64,000 nucleotides of DNA from Panorpa germanica (Eukaryota > Arthropoda > Insecta > Mecoptera > Panorpidae), in contig OY783203.1 in the NCBI GenBank assembly GCA_963678705.1, positions 26,952,535 through 27,016,534 on the forward strand. The letters are read 5' to 3'. The notes under the pieces are model-generated. The model saw only the letters and a program-made list of their open reading frames with translations. It did no database searches and was not told where the DNA came from. The translations under genes were made by a program, and so were the position numbers. Each line of letters begins with the position of its first letter. Position 1 is the first letter of the stretch. Below are positions 1-13,209 of the stretch, piece by piece.

Positions 1-2426
1 GTACAACAACAGTGTACAATCGAAGGGTAAGGACGCTCCTAAAAATCTCGTTTTAAATAACTTGTACGGTAGTATTTGCACATTAGTTATAACTGCATTA
101 TTGTCAACAAAACCACCGTGTATACTACGAGTACGTAACATATGACGTTGGTATAATTTATAATCAGATTGCAGATTAAATCATCCCCACATTTATTATA
201 TGTTTTATATGCAAGAATTATTGTTATTGTGGAATCGATTTGTCAAGTCCCTGAATCCCGAGCCAGATGTGACACGTGGTAAGATACAAGACCCATATTT
301 CTTTATGTAGTGGAACAACATTACTCGCCAATCGGGATACATTGTATGTTGTCACATTTCAGATTAGTAAACAACGTTTGTTTGGCTGCCATTAAAACCC
401 GGCTACCAGCTTCCAGTTCCCATGAACATGCTGAGGTCATTTGGTTACAGTTTTGCTGTAGTAAATACACTTAGTACAGTGAAATCGCTGCATTCGTCAT
501 CAATCCGTTCCTGACAGACGGGCGGCGATAGAGAGTCGAAATTATTATTATTTGAATCATTGAAATTTGAATCTTAATGCCCCGAATGCGATACCTATGG
601 TAAAAGCTCAAGGGATGAAAAGAAATGTTTTGAAAGGTCAAAATTTGATGATCAATGTTTTATTGCATTTTTTACTTGCAATTCGTTAGCTTTAGCATTA
701 GCTATTAAGTTATCCATTTCTTTTAATTTTGGTAATGCATACCGATTTATTCATTGCCGAAGATTTGCTGAATTTGACGAATGTAGAGATTTTTACTGTA
801 TAGTGTATTTATTATAATAGTAATAAACGGTTTTGTAATAGTACTTTCCAGAAACTTATAAATTGCACCACGTATTTATAAAGATTTTTGATTTCATCTA
901 ATTCTTGTTTTTAAAATGTCTGATTCCTTCTAGGACAATCAAGACTTATTCCATAGAGACTTTTAAATTTATATCAGCTGCTCTTATTGTTGCATAAGGT
1001 GTGGGTCAATTGAAACAACAAACTCGTGTGACTCCTTTATGAAAACAAGGCCTGCCATCTTAATATTAATAATGGGTCTAGAAGCTCACGCTCCTTTTAA
1101 CTATGAAATATATTTTGAAATATTTGTTTTTTAGAACTTTATTAGCTTTTATGCAAAGAGAAGTGCATAATGCATAATGAGGGAGATGCACTTGATCTGC
1201 AAAACGATTCTCCATTAAACTTAGTTTTGCAGTGATTTAATCAAAAACGAAAGCAAATAAAAAATATAAGGAATATGTCTTATTACGAGTATGTATAGTT
1301 ACAAAAATAAACATAGGCGTATAAATAAATAATAAATGAATATTAGTTATAAACTGTTTTATAAATTACATTTATATCAAATAAACTCTTTAATGCATGA
1401 TAACGTTATTCAGGCTCGTGTCGTACTTTGTCGTAGAAGCAGCCGCATCAGGAAAGAGGCGGGCTAAGTAGCGCAATCAAAGTATTATTCTTAGATAACT
1501 GTTCAATAATTAAACAACTTTAATTTGTATTCGAATACTGTTGCCTCGAGGACAGCAGATTTGTTTACTCCTCTCCTTTGTAGATTGTCAGGAAAGAAAT
1601 TTTTTAAATGAAAATTAATTTAAGTACTGCTTAAGAAATTCAATAAGCCAAACAAAACCTAAAAATCTGTCATTAATTTATATTGAATGGCTCGTCCCGA
1701 ATTACCGAATTTACTTAAGTTAGAATATATAGATATAGTTGCAGGTATTTTAGATAGATAATAAGTAGATTATATTTTCAAAATATAGTCACAAATTTCA
1801 TTAAAAATAGTACTCGTACATGTTGAGCAAATTTAAAAAAAAATCACAATCGCAGGTTATATTAAAGAAAGAACATTTAAGGAGCAGCATTTTGAAGACT
1901 TTCATCATAGTGAGAAAATCTACCACATGATCTTACCATGGCAGATGATTCGGATAAGAAAAAGATTGAGAGAATTTATAATTAACACATGAATAACAAT
2001 GGCCTTTGAATGTGTCCCGATAGTAAATCTTAATAAAAAAATATATTTTAAAATTTGCATGAAAAATGACACTAGTGTAATAAGATCCCAATGATTTAAT
2101 AATCATAACTAAATATTACAGATTTGTACTTGTAAAAATATGTTGCAAACACAAAAAAGTATTTTTAATTTAATATAATTTAATTTGATGAGCAAATAAG
2201 CTTAGGTCCAAATATTTCAAGTTTCGATTTTATATCAAAGTTTGAAAAGATTAATCAAATGTGTAAACAAATAACACATTAAGCATGCAAACAAACCAGC
2301 GTTGGTTCTTGTTTTCTAACAAAATAACGCGGTATTTATGTAAAATAAACTTCAGTTTACAATGCTCTGGATTGCCTCACAACCATTTGGTTGTATGTTT
2401 CTCAAGTTCAGCTCATAGTTCAGAGA
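1..2426. other. AT-rich DNA, no gene seen
   Basis: This stretch has no open frame of note on either strand, no splice-bounded coding block and no terminal inverted repeat that I can pair. It contains two copies of the recurrent octamer TACGAGTA (126-133, 1284-1291) and one TACTCGTA (1811-1818). It is probably intergenic or intronic. Confidence 0.5.
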
Positions 2427-2459
2427 TGGCGCTAGCTGTACGCTTGTACAGTAGCGCCA
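2427..2459. repeat. Short imperfect hairpin
   Basis: The left arm TGGCGCTAgCTGTAC pairs with the right arm GTACAGTAGCGCCA around a four-base loop, with one unpaired base. It is the GC-rich tip of a region otherwise open as a 60-codon frame (2285-2467). I do not take that frame as a gene because it has no splice or start context. The hairpin could be the end of a decayed mobile element. Confidence 0.5.
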
Positions 2460-5400
2460 CTATTTAGTATACGACATCAAAACGAACTACTATACTTCTA
2501 CTTTTTGTTAATCAATGAACTGCCAGGATACCCTTTAGCCAACCACCCTTAATTTACTAAAAGAGGAAAGGGAAAGGAATATTCATCCCCTTTTTATATT
2601 TTATACTTTCACATCCGCACATCTAGCCAGAGGGGATATTCTGAGACCATTAAGTGGATATAGTCACGGAAGCAGATTAAAATCAAAACGTTTAAATATC
2701 AATTTTTAACCGTAAATTTTATATTATATTTAATATGATAATTATAAATTTCTTAATTTTTTTATTGCATTCTTTTATTTAGAAGTTACATGCTTTCTTT
2801 AATTATGGGCACAATACAAACACTATATTAGTTGGCGTGTTACAAGTAAATGAAATTAACATTCCTCTAAGTACCTTTCATTTAGTTACCAAATCGAACA
2901 CTATTACAAAATTATATATACTTCTTAATTAGGCAAATATTTTAACAATAAACTTCTAAAATCAAACACAATATGTACTTCATGTTCTTACTTTGATCTT
3001 TAATTGAACATTTAATTACACGAAATGGAAAGTATACAGTAGTAATAAAGCGTTTAGCGAAATTAAAATTAATTAAACTTTTTTGTCTTATTTCTTCTTA
3101 TCGCCATTTTGTTGGCACTTTTGTTTAGGGACAAGAAACACACTCAGAACTCGTTCTTCATTACACCGATGTGGGATTTAAGTACGAGTACTACTTATTA
3201 TATTCATTAATACTTTGTTTTACTCCTACTTACATTCTTTCCAGTAAGAGCTCTTTTGATTACTCATGGACGACAGGTCTGCTGTTTTTATATGATTTTT
3301 TAATTAATCAATAACGCAAAACAACACCCAGTTCTCGTTCTTATAAACCGCGCGGGGGTATCAAACTAGATATATAAAACCTTCACTAATTAATTCATTT
3401 GGGTATGCTCTCGTAATTTAAGTAACTACCAAGGGATTAAGGCATTTCGTTCATTGACATACGTCTAATTATTAATCCGGATTATTCTCAGGAGAATAGG
3501 AACTAAAATATCCACATCATAATCTGTCACAGTAATAATTAACGAAGATTAACTACACCATCATTAGAGCAGAGTATTCGAACTTATTTAACTAGTCACT
3601 AATTATAGTTCCATGAAGTTTTTGATAAGACCCGGAAAATAGTTGGATTGGTGCTAAGGGATATTTAGGAAATGGCTAGCATGGTTTTGTCACTAATTAC
3701 CCAGATTTATTTACAAAATATTGACAGTCTCGAAAGATTAAAGTCCACGCCTAAGTGAATTTGTTAATTTTTAAATTAAGTAAATGTATCTACTCGTATC
3801 AAAACCTTATAATCCGTGTTTTTAATGCCTAGACTTGTACCATTTTCTTGAATAGATAATATATAATATATGAAAATATAAAGAGGGATTTGAATAATCT
3901 TAAAAAGGAAGTTTTACGATTCTGATCTAATCCGATAATCATTTCATGTTCTTAATAACAATGAAATAAATCACATAATATTATATAATTTTTTACATAA
4001 AGTATAACTTTTTATTACGTTAAACAAACCTTGAATGTCCAATTATATTTAGAATGAATTGCTAACATAGAGAACTGAAGAATGCCCTTTTCGTGGGGAG
4101 TAATAGATGCAACAACAAACTTAGTACCACATATACTAATTTTCAATCATTATGAAAGTTATTGTTAAGTTTTACCTCTGTCAATAGTTTTGGTCGCTAA
4201 CAGTGTAGTTTGTTATCAACAACGTAGGGGAATTTAGCTATTGTAATGTAAGTTATTCTATTTAGATACAAATACATGTAGATACACTAGTTACATTTAG
4301 TAACTAAGTCATTCAAAATGGTGACCACAAATATTTAAAGATATGAGAAAAAAAGGAAAAATGTTGCAGTGTAATTTATCGAAAATTGAAGAAAATTTAA
4401 TCATTATAAAAATGAATTTTTATTTCACCCACTAATTCTATCCCACCTTCTACAGAATTGTATTATTCCTAATATAATATTTAAGTAAATATCATTGTAG
4501 CACTAGACGGGCCACGAGGGATACGATATCGATTACAATAAAACTTTTTACACAGTTTAATGTACAAGTAACACTGTAAGAATCAAAAAGTAATTTCATA
4601 CAGGACTATAATACTAAACCACGCTCCTCCCCCCACTTCATCCCCATATTCCACAACTACACAGTGAAGTAATGTACGGTAAATAAATAAATAATTTCAA
4701 ATAAAATCGAAACTAAGAACAGTAACACTATGCACTAAATTTAGATTGTTAGAATCTTATAAACTTAGTTTAATAAGTGGTAGGGGTGAGTTAGGGCGAT
4801 GTGGTGGTGTTTGTATTGGTTAATAGTCTGGCATCGGTTTTGGTTACTAGCCCAGCACCTGCGTCAAATTGTACCCCACTGCAATACCACTCTGACCTAC
4901 GGTATAGTCAGAGGTACGCAACATACATTCCTTGAACTAATTATATTCTTTATTTGTATAAAATTATGGTGAATATTAATAAAGGCATAATCATGAAAAT
5001 GAGCAAATTATTTTGAATATGGACCAAATTTATTCATCTGTTATTGTTGAATAATTACAGGTTTTAATTTCAATAGATGCTGCAACTGAATGTTTCAATA
5101 ATATTTCTCAATAGAAGATTGAAGAAATTAATTAAGTTACAAATTTAATATGTTAGTAAGGCTGTTATTAGGCTGAATATTTTGATGTAGTTTGTAGATT
5201 ATGATAATAAAGCATTAAAAAACGATTTCTCGTAGTTTTAAAATAATGGATCATATCCTGGTCAACATGTTGTATTTCAAAAACTAAATTCCTTAACTTG
5301 AAATCAAATTTAACTAGGTAAAAAATTGAAACTTAATATAATTAATCACAGTTAAGTTAAAATTATTTTAGTGTTAGTTCATTATATGTACTTTTGGTTT

Positions 5401-5544
5401 ATGATTGGAAATACTTTCTAGTACAGAGAAAAGAACAAGATTTAACATCTGCTATTTTCGAAGCTATGTTGGTAGGTTTTTATGTGGCCACATAATCAAT
5501 TTAACTTTGATAGCAACCAAACCCACTGTAGCTGGTGGAGCTGA
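2460..5544. other. AT-rich DNA, no gene seen
   Basis: No coding block or paired repeat was found. A GC-richer patch at about 4790-4920 is open on the minus strand for some 25 codons and stops at a GTGCTGGG donor-like site, but it has no convincing acceptor. TACGAGTA occurs at 3183-3190 and TACTCGTA at 3791-3798. Confidence 0.4.
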
Positions 5545-5612
5545 TTTGGGTATCGAACCCTTAGACACAACAGTGTGATGAGAAGCATAACAGTCACTAT
5601 GCCGTCTACTCG
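5545..5612 (-). repeat. tRNA-derived SINE head (fragment)
   Basis: Read on the minus strand, an A-box-like GGCATAGTGA is followed about 40 bases later by GGGTTCGATACCC. That is the B box and T arm of a tRNA. Between them is a segment that can form an anticodon-type stem (CACA/TGTG). The acceptor stem does not close, so this is not a functional tRNA but most likely the pol III head of a SINE. A similar arrangement occurs near 14.7 kb. Confidence 0.45.
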
Positions 5613-7402
5613 TTATAAGAATAAAAGATAAAATTCCAAGGTTACGATATTTTTTGTAGTAGTATTTATATCGTTTGACAAAGTTTATTTTATAATTCGA
5701 TAATTTTAGCATTTATAGGATTACGTTGTCTGTATGTTGGCCACCACTGGTCTACGCTTCATGCTCTCTACGGTTAAGTCGTACTACGGTGCTTTACCCT
5801 CGTTTTCCCATACTTATACAACACCCCACAAATTGTACCACAGTTCCACATAGTCCGGAGCTATCGCTATCTCCAGGTTATTGTTAAATCAATAGTAATA
5901 GTTATATATATTTATATAACTATATATATATATATATTTGCTACACTAGTATACTTATTACAAACTGAATTAATAACTATCATTTATTAACCGTTACGCT
6001 GTATGATATATTTCAAACGTAAACTGACAGCGTGGACGGCAGATCGCGCTTCTAAAATTAGAAATGATGAAAACTTCACTGTCAGAATAAAAATATTTGG
6101 ACAGATATTTGGTTTATTTCCGGAAACTGACCTCAAAATGAAAATCATTTTAATTTTTAATAAACTAAAAACAAACTATAAATTTAAAAAAATTATAAAA
6201 CAATAATTAATATAAATAGATGTAATTAAATAAAACGAGTGTTCATCAAAAGTCAAATATGACATCAACGCTTAAGCTTATTATTGTAAGATATTGATCT
6301 TATAGTTCATTAGTGCGATAACTCTTAATTTTGTATATAACAAAAAACTCGAACAATTGATATAGTGAAATTGAATAATAAACCAGATGACATTCTTTGA
6401 AATATTATATCATTAAAATAAATGGTAAAGTAAAGTAAAAATCTCTTGGGTTTCTATAATCTCGTGGACCACTTGAAACAAGAAAATATTGACTCCATAA
6501 ACAATGAGCTGTAAACAACTAAAGTACATAATCTTAATTATCATCTTATTGTTTTTAAATAACTTTGCGTTCTTTGCTATTCTTATGAGAGGCTTTGATG
6601 CTTCCATGTCTCCCCCTCACTCATTCCCCCTTCCATCGCCTACTCATCAAACGTATATTTGAAGTTCATTTATTTTATAACGAGACAATTTTAATAGAAG
6701 TTACAAGAAACAAAGAAGAGACTTGTGAATAAATAAAAAATATTGTAAATAAAAATTGCTCCGGTATAAAGGTGGAAGACTAATAAACGTAATGCTCTAA
6801 AGCAGACTTCAAATATCTACTTCAAATATTATGATGTAAAATGTAATTAAAAGAGTAAAAAGGAAAACACTGATATCTCAGTACAATATACGGCCGTCTG
6901 AAAGTTTCAACGAAGGGTCTTTCTTAATTCTTAATGGATATTTTCAGCGCTTTTATGTGGGGTGAAACAAGTCTTACTGTAAATATAGACTTATGAATAT
7001 TACACATTTGTACTCTGAACAGACAACATCCAATTCTAAATTCAACTTTGCATTTTTATTGTAATTACATAATTCTAAATTCTTATTTTAAATTAAATAA
7101 AATACATAAATCATAATATACTAAACTATATTTCTTTCAAGAAGAAAGAACCTAAGGTTACTTAAATTGCATTTATTATAACAAGATGCATATCAAAAAA
7201 ATGAAGTGGTAGATACAGTTTCAGATTAAAAACATGCTTAACTTACTAACGATATGAAAAACTTAACAATAATATTGTTAATTAGACGAGTGATTTCAAT
7301 AATATGCAGCATCGTAAATAATTTAATTTTTTTTTTTACGTCGGTCTATTTCTGATATTGAGTTCTATCACGATGACTTCCTACTATATTGACAGTTATT
7401 AT
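5613..7402. other. AT-rich DNA, no clear gene
   Basis: One short ORF with a true ATG lies at 5734-5853 on the plus strand. It has 39 codons and a basic, serine/tyrosine-rich N terminus, but no supporting splice site. A TA-rich low-complexity tract lies at about 5900-5938. Nothing else is supportable. Confidence 0.35.
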
Positions 7403-7677
7403 CATAGAGATATAAGAATAGAGTGCGCGAAGGGTACGGCCGCGTGTAAGAGGAAGCGATAAAAGCAAAGAAAGAGATAACTGCCGAGTGTTCTATCTGC
7501 CTCTTTCTAACCGAACCGCTGCTGCTGGCTTGGCTGATTGGTGGCGTGGTAGGGAGTAGTAAGCAAACAGACACAGTGCGCAGCTAGTAAGAAACACAGG
7601 ACACTCGTCAGCTATCTCTCTCTTTGACTTTATCGCAGTATTCAGTCTCTTGCGCACTCTATTCTTATACCTCTATG
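7403..7677. mobile_element. CATAGAG-ended MITE, copy 1
   Basis: This 275-bp element begins CATAGAGATATAAGAATAGA and ends with its inverted complement TCTATTCTTATACCTCTATG. It is flanked on both sides by ATTAT, a perfect 5-bp repeat that fits a target-site duplication. A second copy at 32880-33097 shares the termini and internal blocks such as AAGAGGAAGCGATAAA and GCCGAGTGT. It has no coding capacity and the superfamily is not assigned. The frame open at 7368-7574 lies inside it and is rejected as a gene. Confidence 0.75.
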
Positions 7678-10340
7678 ATTATGATTATATAAAATAGATT
7701 TCGCATAAAGGCGGCGCATTAAAAGCGGTTCCCAGATAATTGATTTAGTGTGGGAGATTAATTGTGACTAGATACCATTCAATTGGCATGGAAGCTAACA
7801 TTAAATAACGCCCCTGATTAGTTACACCACTGGATACAATAAATAAGATTCATTTTGCAATAATATTAACTTCATACATTACACAGAATACTGCAAACCA
7901 GAATAAAACTCTGTCAAAGAAAGCTTTGAACTGTAAGCGTCTCATTTTGTCGATTAACTACTTGAACTGACTGTATTTTAACAAATTAATTATTTTATAC
8001 AATTGTAATTGTTGGTTTAATAACACATTTGTTAATCACAAAACCATTAAATATGAAATATTTTTTAACTAAAATAAAATGTATTAAATTATTAACATAA
8101 CATTCAAAACAATTTTAATTAGTGAATGCAGTGGAATGAAATACGATGAAATACGATAGGTGTAGTTGAACGTGTACGTGTACGTGTCGTGTGTAATACT
8201 AACGTAATATTTAACACTTGATAAAATGCAAATAAATAAAAATAATTTTGTTTTTCACAATTTCACAGTGTGATACATAAATATAAACGCATATTCTAAA
8301 CAAAACTCTATGTAATTTTAAATGAGGGTTCTTTACATTTTTACATGAATACTCATTTTTTTCTTCAAGAGCTGACCCATAATTGTCTAGAAGTTTTAAC
8401 GAGCAACAATGTTAGATGGTACGGTATATAAATGTTTATGTATTTCCCGTTATATTTCTAAGCTTTTCAATACACTTACCCTAAGGCAAGTGCTTTTCAT
8501 TTGTGGATGAGGATGCGGATGTAGTATCTCTTACACTTGTAATATTTTTAGATACAACGAAGTATGAGTAAAATGCTTTCTTAGAGAATTTTTTTAATGA
8601 TTTCATGTTCTACAGCAATCTCTTAATATTTTTTTCTTAATATTAAGAGTTTCTTTGTAAAATGAACGAACGAACGAACCAACCACAAGTTTAGGGTTGG
8701 ACGATGTGATTTACTTCCCACGATACATTGTTATACAGGGTGTACTATAAAGTTCCAACATTCAAAGAGTATTGTCTAGTTATAACTGTGGTTTATTATA
8801 AACTTTTGTTTCTAACCTCTCATTTTTGAACATAAGGCTAAATTTTTTGATAATTAACTGTGGTGGGTCTTTAACAAACTATAACTATACCAGTTTTTAG
8901 GGTAATGTCATAACTATAGTTTAACTGATTTTCAGAAAATCGACCCATAAAAAGTAGGAATTGTACAGTAAATTTCAATCGAAACATATTTCATAATCGA
9001 CAAATCATTTTAATGAAAGAATAAGTAATTTGGGCTTTTTGCCGTGACAACAAAATAACCATTGACCAAATTTGGTTCCGAAAAGTCTGGATATATCATG
9101 CCGCAGGCAAAGAATGACAGGAATAATTTACACTAACACAAAACTAAATACCATTATATTAATTAACCGGGCCAGGGATGAAATCTTGCGTTTGTAATGT
9201 GATATTCAAAAAAAAGGAAAACAACTGCTTAATAACAAGGCCTAAACAATTTCAGAATTTTATTTACCATACTTATCAGATCAAGTAACATGGCCGGTCC
9301 TGGATACATAATTTAAACTAATGACCTTTTTTTCTTTCACCCTTAATACAATAGTGTAGATTTTAAACAATTGTTTAAAGGAAATAAGTGGGGTCCGAAA
9401 AACTGTATTAAAAAGTAGCTTTGTTCATTTATCTCTCTAGAAACACTGTTAGGCCGGAAAGTTATGGCGTTTTCCCCACGTTGATAACATTTTAAATGAG
9501 TAATTTCCAATTTTCTACATAGCGTACAGTAAAATTTGCGTTCCATTGTTAAATATTTATGCTCAACGCCAACATTTAATTGATGAAGGTCAAAAAGGCC
9601 TAAAATGTTTTAAAGGTATGTTTTCATGTATAGCTTCACCAGTAGCAATACGTACTGAAATATATTTCCAAAAATCTAGAGCAACGTTAAAAATTACATA
9701 AGTTGTTCAGTTACTCCAGTATTCCAGTAGTCCAGTGGCTATGAGGGAGCAAGAACAGGAAATCGATAGACGGATAGACGTACAGACAGCCAGACAGCAC
9801 AGACAATATAGCTTATGTAGTTATAAGTACGAGCACAAATCAATAAAAGGGTTTTGTGTATTTGAGAATAAATAGAAAATATCACACATCATTCCTAATA
9901 ATATTTAGTTTTAATAACGTGAACGTATTGGAGTAATGTTTGAAAACGGAGGGTGCGCGACCCCATTCCATTGTAAACTACAAGGTAGAAACGAACCAAC
10001 CCTTTGTGAAGTTGATATCGTTATTTCCTGGTGAGTACCTGATCAGGAGAGTTGGCCAGTGGAAATAACTATTAAACTAACTAAACCAAGCCGATCACTG
10101 ATGAGCAGAATCCAACAGACCGTTAACTGCTCTCCTCTGAAGCTTCATTATTTTTGAAACATTCATATATAAATCTCAGATCGGTAATATTAATTAAAGC
10201 AACAAAAGCAAATAAATAATGAGAAGATGAGAATAACGATCTGTTAAATCGTTAAAAGTAAGATTTCAATAAAAAGTAATAAGCTACAGAGATACCAACA
10301 ATAAAAAAACATTCCAAACAGTGAGTTGAATACTTCCGAG
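7678..10340. other. AT-rich DNA with minor repeats
   Basis: No gene is seen. There is a short AACG tetranucleotide run at about 8662-8676 and a CAGACA-rich low-complexity tract at about 9766-9805. An ACAGGGTGTAC motif near 8736 resembles the ends of some insect repeats, but I could not pair it. The 67-codon minus frame at 9343-9546 has no domain I recognise. Confidence 0.4.
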
Positions 10341-10694
10341 TTAGTAGTTAGCAGTTAAAGCATAATCTCTTACAAGGGTTGAACGAACATTGGAGCATAA
10401 GTATGCAGAGTGCAATGAAAGAGATGCGAAGTATAAGAAAGAGATACGAAGATAATAGAAAGAGAGGGAGATAGTAGGAAGGGTTTTACTGAGTTGGGTG
10501 GTAATGTAGGAGCTGGTTTTTACTATCTGGAAATCATCAGGGACTTTGGAAAAACCAGTAGCAGTGTTCATAAAATGGGTGGCATTGTGACAACGTTGGC
10601 GATTCCCCATGAAATGCCCGCGAGTCTTAAAGCATATATACTTTTACAAGTTCGATTCTGTAAATACTGTGATTCAAATAACCTCAAAAAATGA
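10341..10694. other. Island open on both strands, possible exon
   Basis: The plus strand is open from about 10425 to 10694 (roughly 86 codons, no internal stop). Its middle segment is glycine- and hydrophobic-rich (GGNVGAGFYYLEIIRDFGKT). The minus strand also has an ATG-started 89-codon frame (10341-10610) that begins MGNRQRCHNATHF. A long overlap of open frames on opposite strands suits either a coding exon with an antisense shadow or a diverged repeat. I recognise neither translation. The plus reading looks slightly more protein-like but has no clear acceptor. Protein search and RNA-seq coverage would decide. Confidence 0.25.
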
Positions 10695-10891
10695 AAATAA
10701 AATAAAACAACTCTTGTACTGAATGTATACAGCCCCGCGAAATGATCTTGGAAAACAATTAAATGCAAAAAGGGTCTATAACGGGGAAAACACGATGTTC
10801 TTGTTTATATTTCATATTTTAAAATAAATACTAAAAATATAAGTTAAATATTACTGAATAGATTTTTTAAAACGGGGTAGACCCCTCGCAG

Positions 10892-11011
10892 TCGCCGTTC
10901 GTCGACAACCTCGCCGACTACCAGAAGGCAGAAACCCAATACAGCCCTCCAGCCCTCGGCCCACACATAAGCGTCAGCCCCATTAGAGTTAGCTGGGGCT
11001 GCAGAGCGTAG
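10892..11011 (+). CDS. Candidate terminal exon, unknown product
   Basis: After a CCCCTCGCAG acceptor at 10882-10891 the plus strand is open in phase 0 for 39 codons and ends at TAG (11009-11011). The residues run from SPFVDNLADYQKAETQYSPP into a proline/serine-rich tail. The block is strikingly GC-rich against its surroundings. Its composition is natural for a soluble or disordered protein, but I do not recognise the family. The minus strand of the same island offers a rival exon (10989-11115). Only one of the two need be real, or neither. Confidence 0.3.
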   Translation, partial: SPFVDNLADYQKAETQYSPPALGPHISVSPIRVSWGCRA

Positions 11012-11115
11012 AGCTCGGGGGCAAAACGGGGGATGGGGTTAGTGGCATGTTAGTCTGTGGGTCTGTAGAAGGGATAGGATTGTTTCCGCCCGGAATGATG
11101 GATTTTCGGGAAGAA
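10989..11115 (-). CDS. Rival candidate exon on minus strand
   Basis: On the minus strand a long pyrimidine tract (11116 to about 11150) ends in CCATCCAG, an excellent 3' splice site. Behind it a frame of about 41 codons is open and ends at TAA (10989-10991). The translation is proline-, serine- and threonine-rich (for example IPSTDPQTNMPLTPSPVLPP), typical of a disordered region. The splice site is the strongest evidence. The low-complexity translation and the overlap with the plus-strand candidate lower confidence. The product is unknown. Confidence 0.25.
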
Positions 11116-11694
11116 CTGGATGGAAGAGAAGGAGAAGGAGGGAGAGAGAAGCTGTATGGAACTGTATACTGTACAATATCAAGAACAACGATCAAATTAA
11201 TCATATTTAAATATAAATTATAATTGTTTTATTTGTTATTTTTTTTTTTTATAATTAAAAAACTGATTATTTAATTAATTTGATAATTAGGTTTAATTGT
11301 TTTATCATATTATTATATTGCTTCAAGCTTTCATTAAAATTAACCAAGTTACTCTTCAGAAATTGTTCTGGTTCATGTTAAATGGGGCATTATATTTCAT
11401 CAGATCTCCAAGAGTATTCTTTATTAATTATTTACAGCGGACATCAAGACTCTTCATTGAAAATGAATACGTAACTCTTATAGAAAAACAATAATCAACC
11501 AAGTTTGGTAATTAATACAACGTAAATCTATTAATAAAATTAATTTTTAATACTCATGGTAACGAGGAAAGAAGATATCTGCCCAATGCTCTAAATTAAG
11601 CAATTGCAATTAAGGAAATTATGATCAATAACAAGAAACCAAATTAAATAAATGTAATTATAAATTCACTAAATAATGTCTCTATTACACATTA
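11116..11694. other. AT-rich DNA, no gene seen
   Basis: Apart from the purine-rich (plus strand) tract next to the minus-strand candidate exon, nothing is supportable. The 65-codon frame at 11297-11494 is rich in Phe, Ile and Leu, as random AT-rich DNA would be. Confidence 0.4.
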
Positions 11695-11852
11695 TACACA
11701 AATGGTTTTCAAAAGTATTTAAATACTAAATAGACCAGGCTCACAGGGAAGTTTCGTTTGGAAACAGTTTACGGTATGCATATTTTGCAAAGAAACTCGT
11801 CTGGGAGCCTGGTCTATTTAGTATTTAAATACTTTTCAAAACTATTTGTGTA
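11695..11852. repeat. Long-arm foldback element
   Basis: Two nearly perfect inverted arms of about 48 bases (11695-11742 and 11805-11852) flank a 62-base centre. The arm contains GTATTTAAATACTAAATAGA. The sequence just outside and inside the right arm (CAGAGATGT, then ACAAATA, then AAAAGTATTTAAATA, minus strand) is also found inside both PIF-like MITEs at 38.4 and 54.6 kb, so the hairpin may descend from that family. Its transcript would fold into a long stem. Confidence 0.7.
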
Positions 11853-13209
11853 CATCTCTGTATATTGCTCTTTGTTCCCTTTATCAATTCGAAAAGTATC
11901 GACAAATTACACGGGTTCTAATATGAGAGCAGCCTAACCTGCAGTTTGATACAAATTTGTGGTGTGGTCTTATTTCCACGCGATTTCTTTTCGCAGTGCG
12001 GCCTTAATGTGTACCTAATCGTGGTACTAATGAACCAAACCAAGTGATATTAAATTCTAGTGGTGATTTCGAATTCTAAATTTGTTACTAATCTCTCTTC
12101 AGGCTTTAATACATCTTATTAAATATTAATAATACAATGCTAATACACATTATTAATTGTTCCATTATTCAATATTTAGATAAGCGACAAGTGTAATAAT
12201 ACACATTAATGAATTACGCTTAACGAAGCAAACAAGAATCCTTGAATCCTCAGATCCTCAGATCCTGTTCTCCTAAAAGCATTGAATTAGGAGCTACACA
12301 TAACATCTAATAGTAACACCCTCATGAGCCGCGAGGCTACTTTGACAGGAGGAGATGAGTAGGAGATGTTGAGGAGGTGGAGTCGTACAATTCGCTACAG
12401 TTTCTTTATCTAACATAAATAAGTGATAGTAATCCCTATGATGAATACTCTGACGTAGCTGGTTATGTTTTACGAAGCCCGAACACAAATGTTTCCTGTA
12501 TACTCATTCAAGCGGGTTAAGTATAATGTATACAATACAACATACATATACATATGAAAATTCCAAATTCAAATAGAATGTACTAAAAATTCTATTGTAT
12601 TAAATTTTAGTTTTTCGTCGGTGATAGGACTCAGCATCGGAAATAGGCCGACGTTAAATAAATTAAATAAAAAAAAAAAATAAATTTTAGTTTAAATATA
12701 ATTTTCATATTCGCAAAATATTTGCGGTTATCACAAAGCAAATACCGGGATGTTATAATTACTGCTACAGTATATAAACGAATTGGGGTTGTATACGAGT
12801 ATAACCTATTTCGACACACAAAAATATCTGCCTTTTGATTTTGCTGCGAGTATATGTGAAATGCAGGTAAAGGATTTTAATTAATATTAGTGAATATTTT
12901 AACAAGAATTCGCAATAGTTTGAATAATCCCATGCATAGAATATATGAAAGACATAATTTTTTATTCAATGTACCTAGAGGTATATTGATGCAATTGACA
13001 TTTAGATAATTTTATAGGAGAAAAATGATTTTATTTATTTGATTTATAATTTTTATTTAAAATCTAGCTATTTCACTGCTATGCAAAAAAATGTGAATAT
13101 TGTGTTTTAATAAAATTACAATTGTCCGAACCTTTTAGAAGTGAGGTTATGTACAATATGATTTTGAATGATTCAGACTAGTGCTAGAAATTATTCGGTT
13201 TTTTGATTC
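11853..13209. other. AT-rich DNA, no clear gene
   Basis: No paired repeats or convincing exons were found. A GC-richer patch at about 12300-12400 is open on the minus strand, but its Leu/Ser/Pro translation has no supporting splice sites. TACGAGTA occurs at 12794-12801. Confidence 0.4.

Noticed and set aside
5545-5612. Functional tRNA gene
   Set aside because: A and B boxes are present but the acceptor stem does not pair, so it was annotated as a SINE head.
7368-7574. 68-codon minus-strand ORF
   Set aside because: It lies within the CATAGAG-ended MITE.
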